Part shown: positions 24,973 through 33,390 of the stretch, piece after piece
How the letters are laid out: every line of letters starts with the position of its first letter
Position numbering within the stretch: the first letter of the stretch is position 1
Origin: Nitrospinota bacterium
Lineage (GTDB): Bacteria; Nitrospinota_A; UBA7883; JACRLM01
Assembly (NCBI GenBank): GCA_016235255.1
Contig: JACRLM010000112.1
Coordinates: 1-39,954, forward strand
Reading direction: 5' to 3'
Length of the DNA stretch: 39,954 nucleotides
Notes under the pieces: model-generated
What the model was told of the DNA's origin: nothing
Seen by the model: only the letters and a program-made list of their open reading frames with translations
The model's database searches: none
Translations under genes and position numbers: made by a program

Positions 24973-27147
24973 ATGTCCTCACCACAATATGAAAACGCGA
25001 ACGGTAATATAGATGGTATCCTTAAACGGTTTTTTAAACCCCATTGGAAAATGATGGCAGGCTCGTTCGGTAAAATCTTGTCCCATCCGGCGGCGCGGGG
25101 CGTGTTGCTGGCCGTCGCCGGGCTTCATGCCGCGGCCATCACGGCGTTTGTGGTGTTCGGCAGGGTGGACGCGGGAATCGGTTCCGTTCGTGTGAGGATG
25201 GACGATCTTTCGCAGCCCGCCCTCCAGCTTTCCGTTGTGATGGCCCTGCTGTTTGTTTCGTACAGGCCGCAGGGGCGGAAAGGAATCGGGCGCCTTGCCG
25301 CGATTTGCTTCGCCTGCGTTGGCGTATGCGCGGCGGCGGCGGTTGTTTTAGTTTCGCTGGGGGCTGGAAGGGTTGTCGAAACTTTCAGCCCGGCAATAAC
25401 ATACGATCCGCGCATAATCTCCGCCTGCGCCTGGGGCGGCGGTGTCTATATGTTGGCCCTCGGCGGGATCGCTTTGACAAGACCTCGATGGATCGATCCT
25501 GCCATTTGCCAATGGAGCGCTCCGGTTTTCCTGGTGTTTTTCCCCTGTTTCATCGCATACATGTCCAACGGATTCTCGGAATTCGGCGGAGACGTCACCT
25601 GGAACGGGCTCATCCCTCCCTATATCGCCAATGGAGGCTGGCTCCCCATTTCCCAAAGTTTCGCGGAGTCGTATGGAAGCTGGGGGCTTATGCCGGTGGG
25701 GGAGAAGCTCATGCCTGTGCATCCCGTCGGCTCGTCGCTTTTCGCCATGCCCACTGCGGTCCTGCAACGGCTGATGGACGTTGATTTCAACATAATCACC
25801 GCCGGATGGAACCAGAAGGTGACGGCGGCGTGGGTGACGGCGCTTTCGGCGGCGTTTTTATTCGGCGCGGCGTACACGGCCACCGGGAGCGGGTTGATAA
25901 CGGCCATAGTCACGCTGGCGTTCGCCTTCGGATCGCCCCAGGCGTCAATTTCATCGGTGACGCTCTGGCAGCATGGCCCCACCTCGATGCTAATCTGCGC
26001 CGGGCTGCTGCTTCTGACGCTGGCGGAAAAGGGGAACAGGCCGCGCCTGGCCGCCGCCGCCGCGTTTCCACTGGCCTTTCTGCCGCTGATGCGCCCGACG
26101 GCGATAGTGTTCTATTTCGCCGGCATGGCGGCGTCGGCCGTGTTTGGCCGCAGGGCTGTGATCGGCTTCCTGGCATGGTCCATCCCCGGCGGCGCCGCCG
26201 CGCTGGCGGTCCATCTGGGGCTGTATCACAATCTGCTGGGGGGCTATGAGCATTTCGCCCGCCACGGCGATTTTAGCGCATCGCTTGTCGAGGGAATGGC
26301 GGGGATACTGTTTTCCGCCAACAGAGGTCTTTTTGTTTTCTCGCCGTTCTTTTTGCTGGGCGTGGCCGGAGCGTATGTGGCGGTAAAACACCGCTCCATC
26401 ACAGCGATCTGCATGACAGCGGCGGCGGTGGCGTATCTTTTGATCCACGCCAAATGGTCCGTATGGTACGCAGGGGCCACGGTGGGGCCAAGGTTCGCGG
26501 CGGAGACCGTTCCCGCTCTGGCCATAATGGCGGCCATGTTCATGGCAAAATACCGCAGGGCGGCTGTCACCGCGCTTGCCGTGACGTTGGCGGCGATATC
26601 AACGCTTATCACCGCGCCGGGCATGATATATCCCCGTGAGCAGGGGCAATGGAACATCTTTCCGGACATAGACAACGAGGCGAACTGGGGCAGGCTGTGG
26701 AGCTTTGACGAATGGCTGCCGCTGCATTTTATTCATGCGAGGGACTACCAAAGCTTCAGGCAGGTTCCGGTGTGCGGTTTTGTGTTCAACGGGCGCCTGG
26801 CGGCGGAAGAATCCGGCGGCGGGAAATGGCGGCGTGTCCGGCTGGACCTGGACGGGACGTCAAAAGGGGGGATAGTTTTTCCGCAGACGCATCTTGCGGA
26901 TGGGATGTACACCTTTCAACTTGACGGCGAGGCGAAGAACGCCGCAAACGCATCCGTCACCATCAACGCCGTGATTCCCGGAATCAGCGCGGAACTTGAA
27001 ACGTTCCCGGTGGCGGCCAACGGAGCGTTTCGCGTGACCAGGCGGATCAGGCCGGACGCAAAACGTCCGGTGCAGGTGAACGTGAAGGCGGACGGGACCG
27101 GCGGGACAATCCTGCTGGACACGGCGCGGCTTTCGCCTGCCGGGTAA
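24973..27147 (+). CDS. large polytopic membrane protein, possibly a GT-C-type glycosyltransferase
   Basis: About 724 residues with around 12 to 14 hydrophobic segments up to about residue 560, then a C-terminal beta-rich soluble domain of about 150 residues. The topology, and the periplasmic loop NGLIPPYIANGGWLP with acidic residues nearby, recall lipid-linked-sugar glycosyltransferases of the GT-C fold, but I see no decisive motif. The ATG at 24973 (MSSPQYEN) is chosen over an upstream one inside the palindromic repeat; an internal ATG pair at about 25051 is another candidate. No ribosome site is strong. It converges on the lptM-like gene, with only 3 bases between stops. Confidence 0.7.
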   Translation: MSSPQYENANGNIDGILKRFFKPHWKMMAGSFGKILSHPAARGVLLAVAGLHAAAITAFVVFGRVDAGIGSVRVRMDDLSQPALQLSVVMALLFVSYRPQGRKGIGRLAAICFACVGVCAAAAVVLVSLGAGRVVETFSPAITYDPRIISACAWGGGVYMLALGGIALTRPRWIDPAICQWSAPVFLVFFPCFIAYMSNGFSEFGGDVTWNGLIPPYIANGGWLPISQSFAESYGSWGLMPVGEKLMPVHPVGSSLFAMPTAVLQRLMDVDFNIITAGWNQKVTAAWVTALSAAFLFGAAYTATGSGLITAIVTLAFAFGSPQASISSVTLWQHGPTSMLICAGLLLLTLAEKGNRPRLAAAAAFPLAFLPLMRPTAIVFYFAGMAASAVFGRRAVIGFLAWSIPGGAAALAVHLGLYHNLLGGYEHFARHGDFSASLVEGMAGILFSANRGLFVFSPFFLLGVAGAYVAVKHRSITAICMTAAAVAYLLIHAKWSVWYAGATVGPRFAAETVPALAIMAAMFMAKYRRAAVTALAVTLAAISTLITAPGMIYPREQGQWNIFPDIDNEANWGRLWSFDEWLPLHFIHARDYQSFRQVPVCGFVFNGRLAAEESGGGKWRRVRLDLDGTSKGGIVFPQTHLADGMYTFQLDGEAKNAANASVTINAVIPGISAELETFPVAANGAFRVTRRIRPDAKRPVQVNVKADGTGGTILLDTARLSPAG

Positions 27148-27150
27148 TTA

Positions 27151-27282
27151 TTACTTGGCCTTGTCCGTCTGGCTCTGCTCCGGCTGCTTTGGCATAACAG
27201 GCGGCCCCTTGCGGCCGCAGCCGGTGGACGCGAATAGCGCCGTGACGACAATTAAAACTGTGAAAGCCGTGGCCGGCCTCAC
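27151..27282 (-). CDS. lptM: LptM-like small lipoprotein
   Basis: A 43-residue peptide. It starts at GTG (27280-27282), overlapping the argH stop as GTGA. A lipoprotein signal (TVLIVVTALFASTGC, Cys22) is followed by CGRKGPPVMPKQPE, which matches the CGxKGPL signature of LptM (YifL), the small lipoprotein that helps assemble the LptDE lipopolysaccharide translocon. A location just after argH is common for this family. The usual KGPL is KGPP here. A GGGAG element lies about 11 bases upstream inside argH. It would anchor in the outer membrane. Confidence 0.75.
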   Translation of the reverse strand: MRPATAFTVLIVVTALFASTGCGRKGPPVMPKQPEQSQTDKAK

Positions 27283-28664
27283 CACTTTTTCATCTCCCGC
27301 TCTATCTGCTTCAACCTTGCGGCGATGCGGCGGCGGGCCGTTCCGCCGGGAGTGTCCTTCCCGTCCGCCGATTTTTGCGGCGTGATGGCGGCGGCGTTGA
27401 TCTTCATCAGGCGCGCGTCCACCGCTTTTAACTCGCCCTTCGAAAGCTCGCCGAACTTTTTTCCCTCGGCGATGCTGTATTTCACAAGTTTGCCGACGAT
27501 CTCGTGCGCCTCGCGGAACGGCGTCCCGCCGATCACAAGCCTGTCCGCGATGTCCACGGCGGTCATGTAACCATCCTCCGCCCGCGCCGCCAGCTTTGCC
27601 TTGTCCACCCGCAGGGCGCCCGTCATGTCCGCCGCGAGTTTTAGCATCGTCGTAAGCTGGAAGAACGCCTCGAAGACCGGCTCCTTGTCCTCCTGCAGGT
27701 CCTTGTTGTAGGCCAGCGGCAGCCCCTTCATCACCGTGAGCATTGTCACAAGGTAGCCGTTGAGCCTTCCTGTCTTTCCCCGCATAAGCTCCGGCACGTC
27801 CGGATTTTTCTTCTGCGGCATTATCGAAGAGCCGGTGCAGAACGCGTCCGGCAATTCCATCACGGAGAACTCCCGGCTGGTGAAGATCACCAATTCTTCG
27901 GCGAGCCTTGAAAGATGCGTCCCGGCAAGGGCCGCGGCGAAAAGAAATTCGGCGGCGAAATCCCGGTCCGCCACCGCGTCCATGCTGTTTTGAGAAATGG
28001 AATCAAAGCCAAGCTCGCGCGCCACCCATTCCCTGTCTATCGGGAAATTCGTCCCGGCCAGCGCGGCGGAGCCCAGCGGCATCACGTCCACCCGGGCGAG
28101 GGCGTCGTAAAACCGTTGCGCGTCCCTTTCCATCATCTCAAAATACGCCAAGAACCAGTGGGCCAGGCGGATCGGCTGGGCCGGCTGGAGATGGGTGTAT
28201 GCAGGGGCGATGGTGTCCAGGTGCGCGTTGGCCTGTTTGTAAAGCGCCTTCTGGAAATCGCGTATCAGTTCCACGATCTCCCCGATGGCGTCGCGCACGA
28301 AGAGGCGGAACGCCGTGGCCACCTGGTCGTTGCGGGAGCGGGCGGTGTGCAGCTTGCCACCCGCAGGGCCGATGATCTCCTTTAACCGGCGCTCCACGGC
28401 CATGTGGATGTCCTCGTCGGAAGCGTTGAACCGGAACTTGTGGGAGTCTATCTCCCGTTCCACCGCAAAAAGGCCCCGCACAATGGCTTCCGCGTCCTTT
28501 TTGGGGATGATCTTTTGCCGGCCCAGCATTTTGGCGTGGGCCACGCTTCCCATGATGTCGTGCTTGTACAGCAGCCGGTCAAACCCTATGCTGGCGTTGA
28601 ATTCCTCCACCAGCGGATGGGTCGGCTCCGTAAACCTTCCAGACCATGCTTTTTTACCGGCCAC
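27279..28664 (-). CDS. argH: argininosuccinate lyase
   Basis: Splits argininosuccinate into arginine and fumarate, the last step of arginine synthesis. It is full length at 461 residues. The fumarase/aspartase-superfamily signature GSSIMPQKKNPD is intact, along with HTARSRNDQVAT, YTHLQPAQPIRLAHW and the opening KKAWSGRFTEP. The start is a GTG with AAAGG about 11 bases upstream. No argG or argF is near. It is preceded on the same strand by the DUF4258/DUF2283 cassette and followed, with overlap, by the lptM-like gene. Confidence 0.96.
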   Translation of the reverse strand: MAGKKAWSGRFTEPTHPLVEEFNASIGFDRLLYKHDIMGSVAHAKMLGRQKIIPKKDAEAIVRGLFAVEREIDSHKFRFNASDEDIHMAVERRLKEIIGPAGGKLHTARSRNDQVATAFRLFVRDAIGEIVELIRDFQKALYKQANAHLDTIAPAYTHLQPAQPIRLAHWFLAYFEMMERDAQRFYDALARVDVMPLGSAALAGTNFPIDREWVARELGFDSISQNSMDAVADRDFAAEFLFAAALAGTHLSRLAEELVIFTSREFSVMELPDAFCTGSSIMPQKKNPDVPELMRGKTGRLNGYLVTMLTVMKGLPLAYNKDLQEDKEPVFEAFFQLTTMLKLAADMTGALRVDKAKLAARAEDGYMTAVDIADRLVIGGTPFREAHEIVGKLVKYSIAEGKKFGELSKGELKAVDARLMKINAAAITPQKSADGKDTPGGTARRRIAARLKQIEREMKKW

Positions 28665-28694
28665 GCGTATATCTGCCTTTAAATATGGAACGAA

Positions 28695-28895
28695 CTATGC
28701 GGATTGAAATACAAGCTCGTTAATCTTCAGATTTGGGGCCCGGTGGGAAAGATTAAGTATCTCCACGCCGATCACTTCCTTTTTGCCGTTGAAATCGAGC
28801 ACCACTCCCGGGGCCACTTCCTCCGATTCGATTATTTCAGACTCGTCCAGCCGCAAATATAAAGCGTCCGCCTTTCCGTCAACCTTCAGCCTCAT
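28695..28895 (-). CDS. DUF2283 family protein, probable antitoxin partner
   Basis: A 66-residue protein of the DUF2283 family (KVDGKADALYLRLDE, VAPGVVLDFNGKKEVIGVEIL). These small proteins are often encoded after a DUF4258 gene and are thought to be its antitoxin. Its ATG overlaps the end of the reconstructed DUF4258 frame as ATGA, with an AAGGAG site upstream. The DUF4258 partner is frameshifted, so this is probably an orphan antitoxin. It looks intact. Confidence 0.85.
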   Translation of the reverse strand: MRLKVDGKADALYLRLDESEIIESEEVAPGVVLDFNGKKEVIGVEILNLSHRAPNLKINELVFQSA

Positions 28896-29151
28896 GGTTT
28901 TCTCCTTTTGGCCCTGTCAAAATATGCCGTGACTATCCTCAACGGATTCGCATTCGCATTGACAACCACATGCAATACCCGGCCGCCAAATTCACTTATG
29001 CTGCAAATCTGTGCTCAAGTACAATATCGTATTTATCTTGCTCAACAAACTCCGGATTATCTATGGCTTGCTCCAGCCATTTTAAATCAATTTTGCGCTC
29101 TTTTAGCATGTCAGACGCGTGTTGACTCAATTCATGCCGCGTCCCCGCCAT
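28892..29151 (-). pseudogene. frameshifted DUF4258 toxin gene
   Basis: The first frame starts at ATG 29149-29151 (MAGTRHELSQHASDMLKERK) and stops at 28996 after LEHRFAA. A one-base shift there continues as EFGGRVLHVVVN, RIVTAYFDRAKRRKP and ends at 28892, overlapping the DUF2283 start. Together they form a complete DUF4258 protein of about 86 residues. A single missing base (near 28998) would restore it. It begins one base after the nusB stop. It may be a true loss-of-function or an assembly error; the second reading cannot be excluded from sequence alone. Confidence 0.82.
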
Positions 29152-29152
29152 T

Positions 29153-29560
29153 CTAGGCCTTTTCCTTGGATATCCTGTCCAGCGTGGCGTTTATCAACGC
29201 GGAGGATTCCGCGTCGCAATAGTCCTTGGACAGCTCCACAGCCTCGTCAATCGCCACCGGGTCCGGCGTGGTGACGTCGTACAGTATCTCGTAAACTCCC
29301 AGCCGCAGGATCGCCCGGTCCATGAAGCCGAGCCTGGCCACTTCCCAGTTGACCAGCGCGGCGGCGAGTTTTGCGTCTATTTCGTCTATGTGGCTTGTGG
29401 CGCCCAGAACCAGGGACTCCACGAAATCGCGTTCCGCCCCCTCGGTTTCGTTGGCGGCGAAATGTTCGGACAAAAGCCGTCCCGCGTTCTCCTCCTTTAG
29501 CATGTCCGCCTGATAGAGGATCGCCAGGGCGGCTTCGCGGGACTTGTGGCGCGCGCCCAA
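29153..29560 (-). CDS. nusB: transcription antitermination factor NusB
   Basis: A 135-residue helical RNA-binding protein that joins NusE (S10) on boxA RNA to promote rRNA antitermination. It has the typical start SREAALAILYQADM and the end AIDEAVELSKDYCDAESSALINATLDRI. The start codon is TTG (29558-29560), 2 bases after the ribH stop, so it is coupled to ribH. The ribH-nusB pairing is one of the most conserved in bacteria. Confidence 0.95.
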   Translation of the reverse strand: MGARHKSREAALAILYQADMLKEENAGRLLSEHFAANETEGAERDFVESLVLGATSHIDEIDAKLAAALVNWEVARLGFMDRAILRLGVYEILYDVTTPDPVAIDEAVELSKDYCDAESSALINATLDRISKEKA

Positions 29561-29562
29561 AG

Positions 29563-30027
29563 CTACAGTTTCTTCACGAGATTTATCATCTCGATGGCCG
29601 TGAGGGCCGCTTCAAAACCTTTGTTGCCGGACTTTGTCCCGGCCCGTTCTATCCCCTGCTCGATGGTCTCCACCGTGAGCACACCGAACGCCACCGGCAC
29701 GCCGGTATCCAGCATCACCTGGGCGCACCCCTTGGTCACCTCGGACGATATGTGCTGGTAATGTGATGTCGCCCCCCGTATCACCGCGCCAAGGGCGATG
29801 ACGGCGGAGTACTTGCCGGAGGCGGCCATTTTCTTCACAGCCAGCGGAATCTCGAACGCCCCGGGCACCTTGCCCACGGTGATGTCCGCGTCCTTCACCC
29901 CATGCCTTGTCAGGCAGTCCACCGCCCCGTCGAGCAGTTTGCCGGTGAGGAAATCATTGAACCTGCTGACGACTATCGCCACCTTCGCCCCGGCGCCGTC
30001 CAGCGCCCCTTCTATCGTGTTTGCCAT
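29563..30027 (-). CDS. ribH: 6,7-dimethyl-8-ribityllumazine synthase
   Basis: Condenses the RibA/RibD product with dihydroxybutanone phosphate to form lumazine, the penultimate riboflavin step. At 154 residues it is the usual length, with [41 protein letters not shown] (catalytic histidine region) and [14 protein letters not shown] precedes the ATG. It assembles as an icosahedral or pentameric shell in the family. Its natural upstream neighbour would be ribBA, but a TA remnant cluster now lies between them. Confidence 0.95.
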   Translation of the reverse strand: MANTIEGALDGAGAKVAIVVSRFNDFLTGKLLDGAVDCLTRHGVKDADITVGKVPGAFEIPLAVKKMAASGKYSAVIALGAVIRGATSHYQHISSEVTKGCAQVMLDTGVPVAFGVLTVETIEQGIERAGTKSGNKGFEAALTAIEMINLVKKL

Positions 30028-30040
30028 GTTTCCTTGTTCT

Positions 30041-30327
30041 TTAATTTAAGAGCAACCGCATTCCGTGAATGACTCGGAGTATCTCAACTCCTATATCCTC
30101 AATTCTATAAATTATCCTGTAGTTTTTCAAAAACAACTCACGGATAGCCTGGTTTTTAAATTCAGGGGCGCAACGCCTTCTTTCCGCGTGGTTTTCAAGT
30201 GAACGCACGGTTTGAAAAATCTTTTCCGCAAATCAAACGCCCTTTCCTCCGAATCAATTGAAATGAACGAGATGACTTCATCAACGTCCAATATCGCCTG
30301 TGGAGACCAGGTTATCTTTTTAGCCAT
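30041..30327 (-). pseudogene. parE: frameshifted ParE/RelE-type toxin gene
   Basis: The ATG at 30325-30327 begins MAKKITWSPQAILDVDEVIS and runs to DLRKR, where the frame is lost. One extra A in the A-run near 30223 would switch to IFQTVRSLENHAERRR, AIRELFLKNYRIIYRI and [14 protein letters not shown], a textbook ParE/RelE-family C-terminus ending at 30041. The full toxin would be about 95 residues. It overlaps the antitoxin at 30312-30500 by 16 bases. The shift lies in a homopolymer, so a sequencing error is possible. If real, the toxin is dead. Confidence 0.83.
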
Positions 30328-30500
30328 CGCGCAAAGCGCCGTTCAACTTCCTCATGGGGTATGCCCTTGCCCTCGTCAAGGCTCTTGATACCTTCCTCTA
30401 CCTTTCGAATGACATCCAGATGATAAATTATCTCCTCCATGGAACAGTCGTCCGGCAACGTTGGAATCATTTCGGTTACAATCTGTTTTGCTGTTTTCAT
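30312..30500 (-). CDS. antitoxin of the ParE-type pair
   Basis: A 62-residue protein: a helical opening MKTAKQIVTEMIPTLPDDCSMEEIIYHL and a charged tail EGKGIPHEEVERRFARWLKR. This is the pattern of the small addiction-module antitoxins found just before ParE/RelE toxins. It overlaps the toxin frame by 16 bases and overlaps the antitoxin-like gene upstream by 4 bases (ATGA). It looks intact. Confidence 0.78.
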   Translation of the reverse strand: MKTAKQIVTEMIPTLPDDCSMEEIIYHLDVIRKVEEGIKSLDEGKGIPHEEVERRFARWLKR

Positions 30501-30712
30501 AAATCGCAGTTGACTTTACCCAGTATTTTATCAGCTTTAAGCTTTTTCTTCAGGCTTTCGTGGCTGATGGTTTTCTCGTTCCGCCGTTCCGCCAGGACCG
30601 CCAGATCATGAATATCCTCCTGTATCTCCTCATATTCCTCCATGCGGAGGACCACAGCCTTTTTCCGCCCGGAAGAATCGGTTATAAACTGTGTCGCGCC
30701 GCTTGTTTTCAT
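30497..30712 (-). CDS. Phd/YefM- or RelB-like antitoxin without its own toxin
   Basis: A 71-residue protein: ATQFITDSSGRKKAVVLRMEEYEEIQEDIHDLAVLAERR, the Phd/YefM-like layout, with a polar tail. The next gene is another antitoxin rather than a toxin, so its own partner is missing or it shares the broken ParE. Its ATG overlaps the stop of the tiny HicB-like remnant, as ATGA, and its stop overlaps the following antitoxin the same way. The chain of overlaps suggests the cluster is translated as one unit after ribBA. Confidence 0.75.
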   Translation of the reverse strand: MKTSGATQFITDSSGRKKAVVLRMEEYEEIQEDIHDLAVLAERRNEKTISHESLKKKLKADKILGKVNCDL

Positions 30713-30768
30713 GCTACGAAACCTTTTCCACCTTCTTCCGCTTTGTGAACTACCACCTTCAGTTTCAT
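30709..30768 (-). pseudogene. 19-codon HicB-like N-terminal remnant
   Basis: A short frame begins MKLKVVVHKAEEGG, the characteristic first strand of HicB-type antitoxins, then reads KGFVA and stops, overlapping the next antitoxin start as ATGA. A GAGGGG ribosome site lies upstream at the end of ribBA. I read it as the stump of a lost hicB, perhaps now a leader peptide that couples the antitoxins to ribBA. Short length limits certainty. Confidence 0.5.
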
Positions 30769-30775
30769 CGGTTGC

Positions 30776-32011
30776 TCACCCCTCGTTCGTCTTCTTTATA
30801 TCCAGCAAATGCCCCATCTTGCTTTGCTTCACGCTCAGATACCGCAGGTTGCTCTCGTTGGGTTCGCACACCAGCGGGACCCGCTCTGCTATGTGAAGCC
30901 CGTAACCGTCCAAGCCCACCACCTTGCGGGGATTGTTGGTTATCAGCCGGATCTCGTGCAGCCCCAGGTCGCGCAATACCTGCGCGCCAAGGCCGTAGTC
31001 CCGCAAATCTTCCTTGAATCCAAGGTGGTGGTTGGCCTCCACGGTGTCCTTCCCCTCGTCCTGCAGGGCGTACGCCTTGAGCTTGTTGATAAGGCCGATT
31101 CCGCGCCCTTCCTGGAAAAGATACACAAGCACCCCGCACCCTTCGCCGGCGATCATCCTCATGGCGCGGTCGAGCTGCTCGCCGCAGTCGCACCGTTCCG
31201 AACCGAACACGTCTCCGGTGAGGCACTGGCTGTGCATCCGCACAAGGCGCGGCCCCTCGCATATCTCCCCCATGGTCAGCGCCAGTATTATCTCGCTGTT
31301 CACGTCGTTCTGGTACGCGATGGCGTTGAACACCCCGTATCGGGTGGGAAGCTTGGTCTCCGCTGCGCGGCGCACGATATGCTCGTTGCGCATGCGGAAC
31401 TCCACGATGTCCTTCACCGTGATCATCTTTATGTTGTGTTTGGCCGCGAACTCCCGCAGTTGCGGCACGCGGGCCATGGAACCGTCGTCGTTCATTATCT
31501 CGCATATCACGGCGGCTGGGGAAAGTCCGGCGATCTTGCACAGGTCCACAGACCCTTCCGTCTGCCCCACCCGCACAAGCACCCCGCCTTCACGGGCGCG
31601 CAACGGGAACACGTGGCCGGGCCGGGCCAGGTCCTCGGCCGTGGTGGCCGGGTCTATGGCGGTCTTTATGGTCTGGCATCTGTCCGCCGCGGAGATACCG
31701 GTGGTGACTCCCTTGCGCGCCTCTATGGACACCGTGAAGCCTGTGCCGAAGGACGACGTGTTGTTGCGCACCATCAGCGGCAGGTCCAGCTCGTCGCACC
31801 GGGCGCCGGTGAGCGCCAGGCATATCAGCCCGCGCCCCTCCTTGGCCATGAAATTGACGGCTTCGGTGGACACTTTTTCCGCCGCCAGCACCAGGTCGCC
31901 CTCGTTTTCCCGGTCCTCGTCGTCCACCATGATTATCATCTTCCCGTTGCGGATGTCCTCGACGGCTTCCGCAAGGGTGTTGAATTTTCGCTTTTCGGAA
32001 TTCTTTTTCAT
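30776..32011 (-). CDS. ribBA: bifunctional 3,4-dihydroxy-2-butanone-4-phosphate synthase / GTP cyclohydrolase II
   Basis: Supplies both precursors of riboflavin. The N-terminal half (to about 205) is Rib[35 protein letters not shown] and [15 protein letters not shown]. The C-terminal half is RibA: the zinc motif [35 protein letters not shown] and [16 protein letters not shown]. The start is placed at MKKNSEKRK (32009-32011), with GGTGG upstream; an ATG at 32029 would add six residues. It lies 21 bases after ribE. Confidence 0.95.
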   Translation of the reverse strand: MKKNSEKRKFNTLAEAVEDIRNGKMIIMVDDEDRENEGDLVLAAEKVSTEAVNFMAKEGRGLICLALTGARCDELDLPLMVRNNTSSFGTGFTVSIEARKGVTTGISAADRCQTIKTAIDPATTAEDLARPGHVFPLRAREGGVLVRVGQTEGSVDLCKIAGLSPAAVICEIMNDDGSMARVPQLREFAAKHNIKMITVKDIVEFRMRNEHIVRRAAETKLPTRYGVFNAIAYQNDVNSEIILALTMGEICEGPRLVRMHSQCLTGDVFGSERCDCGEQLDRAMRMIAGEGCGVLVYLFQEGRGIGLINKLKAYALQDEGKDTVEANHHLGFKEDLRDYGLGAQVLRDLGLHEIRLITNNPRKVVGLDGYGLHIAERVPLVCEPNESNLRYLSVKQSKMGHLLDIKKTNEG

Positions 32012-32050
32012 TTTAAATACTGCCACCATTCATGTTTTAGCCTGCGGATC

Positions 32051-32692
32051 CTAAAATCCGTGGCGCGCAAGAAAACCAGCGTCAATCCCTTTCTTGTCCT
32101 TATTGCCCGGATTGACAAAGTTTTCAACGTATTTGGATATCATATCATATTCGATGTTCACGTCCGTTCCGGGTGTGGATGCGCCCAGGGATGTGTTCTG
32201 CCACGTGTGCGGGATCACCGCGATGGTGACCGAGCCTGCAAGCTTGCTCGCCACCGTCAGGCTTATCCCGGCGATGGCGATGGAGCCTTTTTCGATGATG
32301 TATTTCATCCCTTCCGGCGGGAGCGATATCTCCACTTCATACCCCTCCCCGGCGGGTGATATCCTTGCGACCGTTCCCACGCAGTCCACATGGCCGGACA
32401 CCATATGGCCGCCGAGCCTGTCCCCCAGGCGCATTGCCCGTTCCAGGTTCACCACGCCCCCCGGTTTTGCGTTCTTGAAAGTCGTGCGGCTGATGGTCTC
32501 CGAAGAGACGTCGAACACAAGGTTCGGGCCGCTGGCGGAGACGACGGTGAGGCACACCCCGTCCACCGCCACGCTCTCCCCGATCACAGGGTTTGCCATG
32601 GCCCCGCCCGCGTCCACGGTGATGGAGAAATCCTCCGCCCGCCGCGCGATGGAGGTGATTTTGCCCGCCGATTCGATTATGCCTGTGAACAT
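32051..32692 (-). CDS. ribE: riboflavin synthase, alpha subunit
   Basis: Dismutates two lumazine molecules to riboflavin. It is 213 residues with two tandem lumazine-binding repeats, each with the family pattern: [14 protein letters not shown] opening repeat 1, GVCLTVVS with [11 protein letters not shown], then GHVDCVG starting repeat 2 and [10 protein letters not shown]. The ATG has no good ribosome site, because the 5' flank was replaced by the higBA cassette. A diverged copy of its first 14 codons lies at 33403-33449 with an AGGG element still upstream. Confidence 0.94.
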   Translation of the reverse strand: MFTGIIESAGKITSIARRAEDFSITVDAGGAMANPVIGESVAVDGVCLTVVSASGPNLVFDVSSETISRTTFKNAKPGGVVNLERAMRLGDRLGGHMVSGHVDCVGTVARISPAGEGYEVEISLPPEGMKYIIEKGSIAIAGISLTVASKLAGSVTIAVIPHTWQNTSLGASTPGTDVNIEYDMISKYVENFVNPGNKDKKGIDAGFLARHGF

Positions 32693-32712
32693 ATTTGTTG
32701 TTTGACGGAAAT

Positions 32713-33036
32713 TTACGCCGCTTTCAATCCGGCCCGGCGGGGAGCTTTCAACCGCAATTCCACGGCTCCTCCCAGCGCGCGGTACATCGTGACCAGCGCG
32801 TCAATGGTGAACTTTTCAATCTCGTTGGCCAGCAGCGAGGCCACGCGGGAGCGCGCCACGCCAATGGCTTCGGCCGCTTTTGCCTGCGTAAGCTTGCGCC
32901 GTTTAATTTCTTTTTCTATGACCAGCATAAGCTCGGCGCGTATCCGCAATTTTTCAGCCGCCACCCGATCGTCCTCCAGGTCGTCAAACACCGTCCGGAT
33001 CGCCTTGACGCCGCCGGTTTTTCGTGAACTTTTCAT
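32713..33036 (-). CDS. higA: XRE-family antitoxin (HigA-like)
   Basis: A 107-residue protein with a helix-turn-helix at about 45-85 (RRKLTQAKAAEAIGVARSRVASLLANEIEKFTIDALV), the HigA-type antitoxin that binds the toxin and represses the shared promoter. The order is toxin first, as usual for hig loci. It overlaps the toxin by ATGA. Its stop is 20 bases before the ribE start, so it now separates ribE from its original promoter side. Confidence 0.87.
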   Translation of the reverse strand: MKSSRKTGGVKAIRTVFDDLEDDRVAAEKLRIRAELMLVIEKEIKRRKLTQAKAAEAIGVARSRVASLLANEIEKFTIDALVTMYRALGGAVELRLKAPRRAGLKAA

Positions 33037-33356
33037 TTGCCGATGTTCCTTAATCTTTCCCTCGCGGTCAATATTTCACGATGGGGCGTTTTTATCCCCC
33101 GCGCCGAATCCTTCTTGAATGCGTGCAGCACATATATCCCCTCCGGCCTTGACGCCAGATAGATGACGCGGTAATGCGTTTTCATAACTATCCTGATCTC
33201 ATAAACTCCAGGGCCGATTCCAGCCATGGGCTTGAAATTCGACGGTTCCCCGCCTTTCTGAACCCGGAACAACTCCGCACCGGCCCTATGCCGCGCGTCA
33301 TCCGGAAAAGCCTTCACCACTTTCCTTGAATCACCCAGCCATATAGCCGGTTTCAT
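33033..33356 (-). CDS. higB: HigB-type toxin (phage Gp49-like family)
   Basis: A 107-residue RelE-superfamily toxin of the Gp49/DUF891 type: MKPAIWLGDSRKVVKAFPDDARHRAGAEL, GIGPGVYEIRIVMKTHYRVIYLA and YVLHAFKKDSARGIKTPHREI. Such toxins cut mRNA on ribosomes. The ATG has no Shine-Dalgarno. The candidate promoter just upstream would start transcription within a base or two of the ATG, suggesting a leaderless message. Confidence 0.88.
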   Translation of the reverse strand: MKPAIWLGDSRKVVKAFPDDARHRAGAELFRVQKGGEPSNFKPMAGIGPGVYEIRIVMKTHYRVIYLASRPEGIYVLHAFKKDSARGIKTPHREILTARERLRNIGK

Positions 33357-33361
33357 GGGGT

Positions 33362-33390
33362 ATTGTCCTAAATTTAAGACAGGCTGTCAA
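33362..33390 (-). promoter_or_regulatory. higBA promoter with overlapping palindromic operator
   Basis: On the minus strand, a perfect -35 TTGACA (33385-33390), a 17-base spacer and -10 GACAAT (33362-33367). The near-palindrome TGTCCTAAATTTAAGACA (33364-33381) covers the spacer and -10, where a HigA-type repressor would act. The expected start point falls at about 33355, at the first base of higB. Confidence 0.6.
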
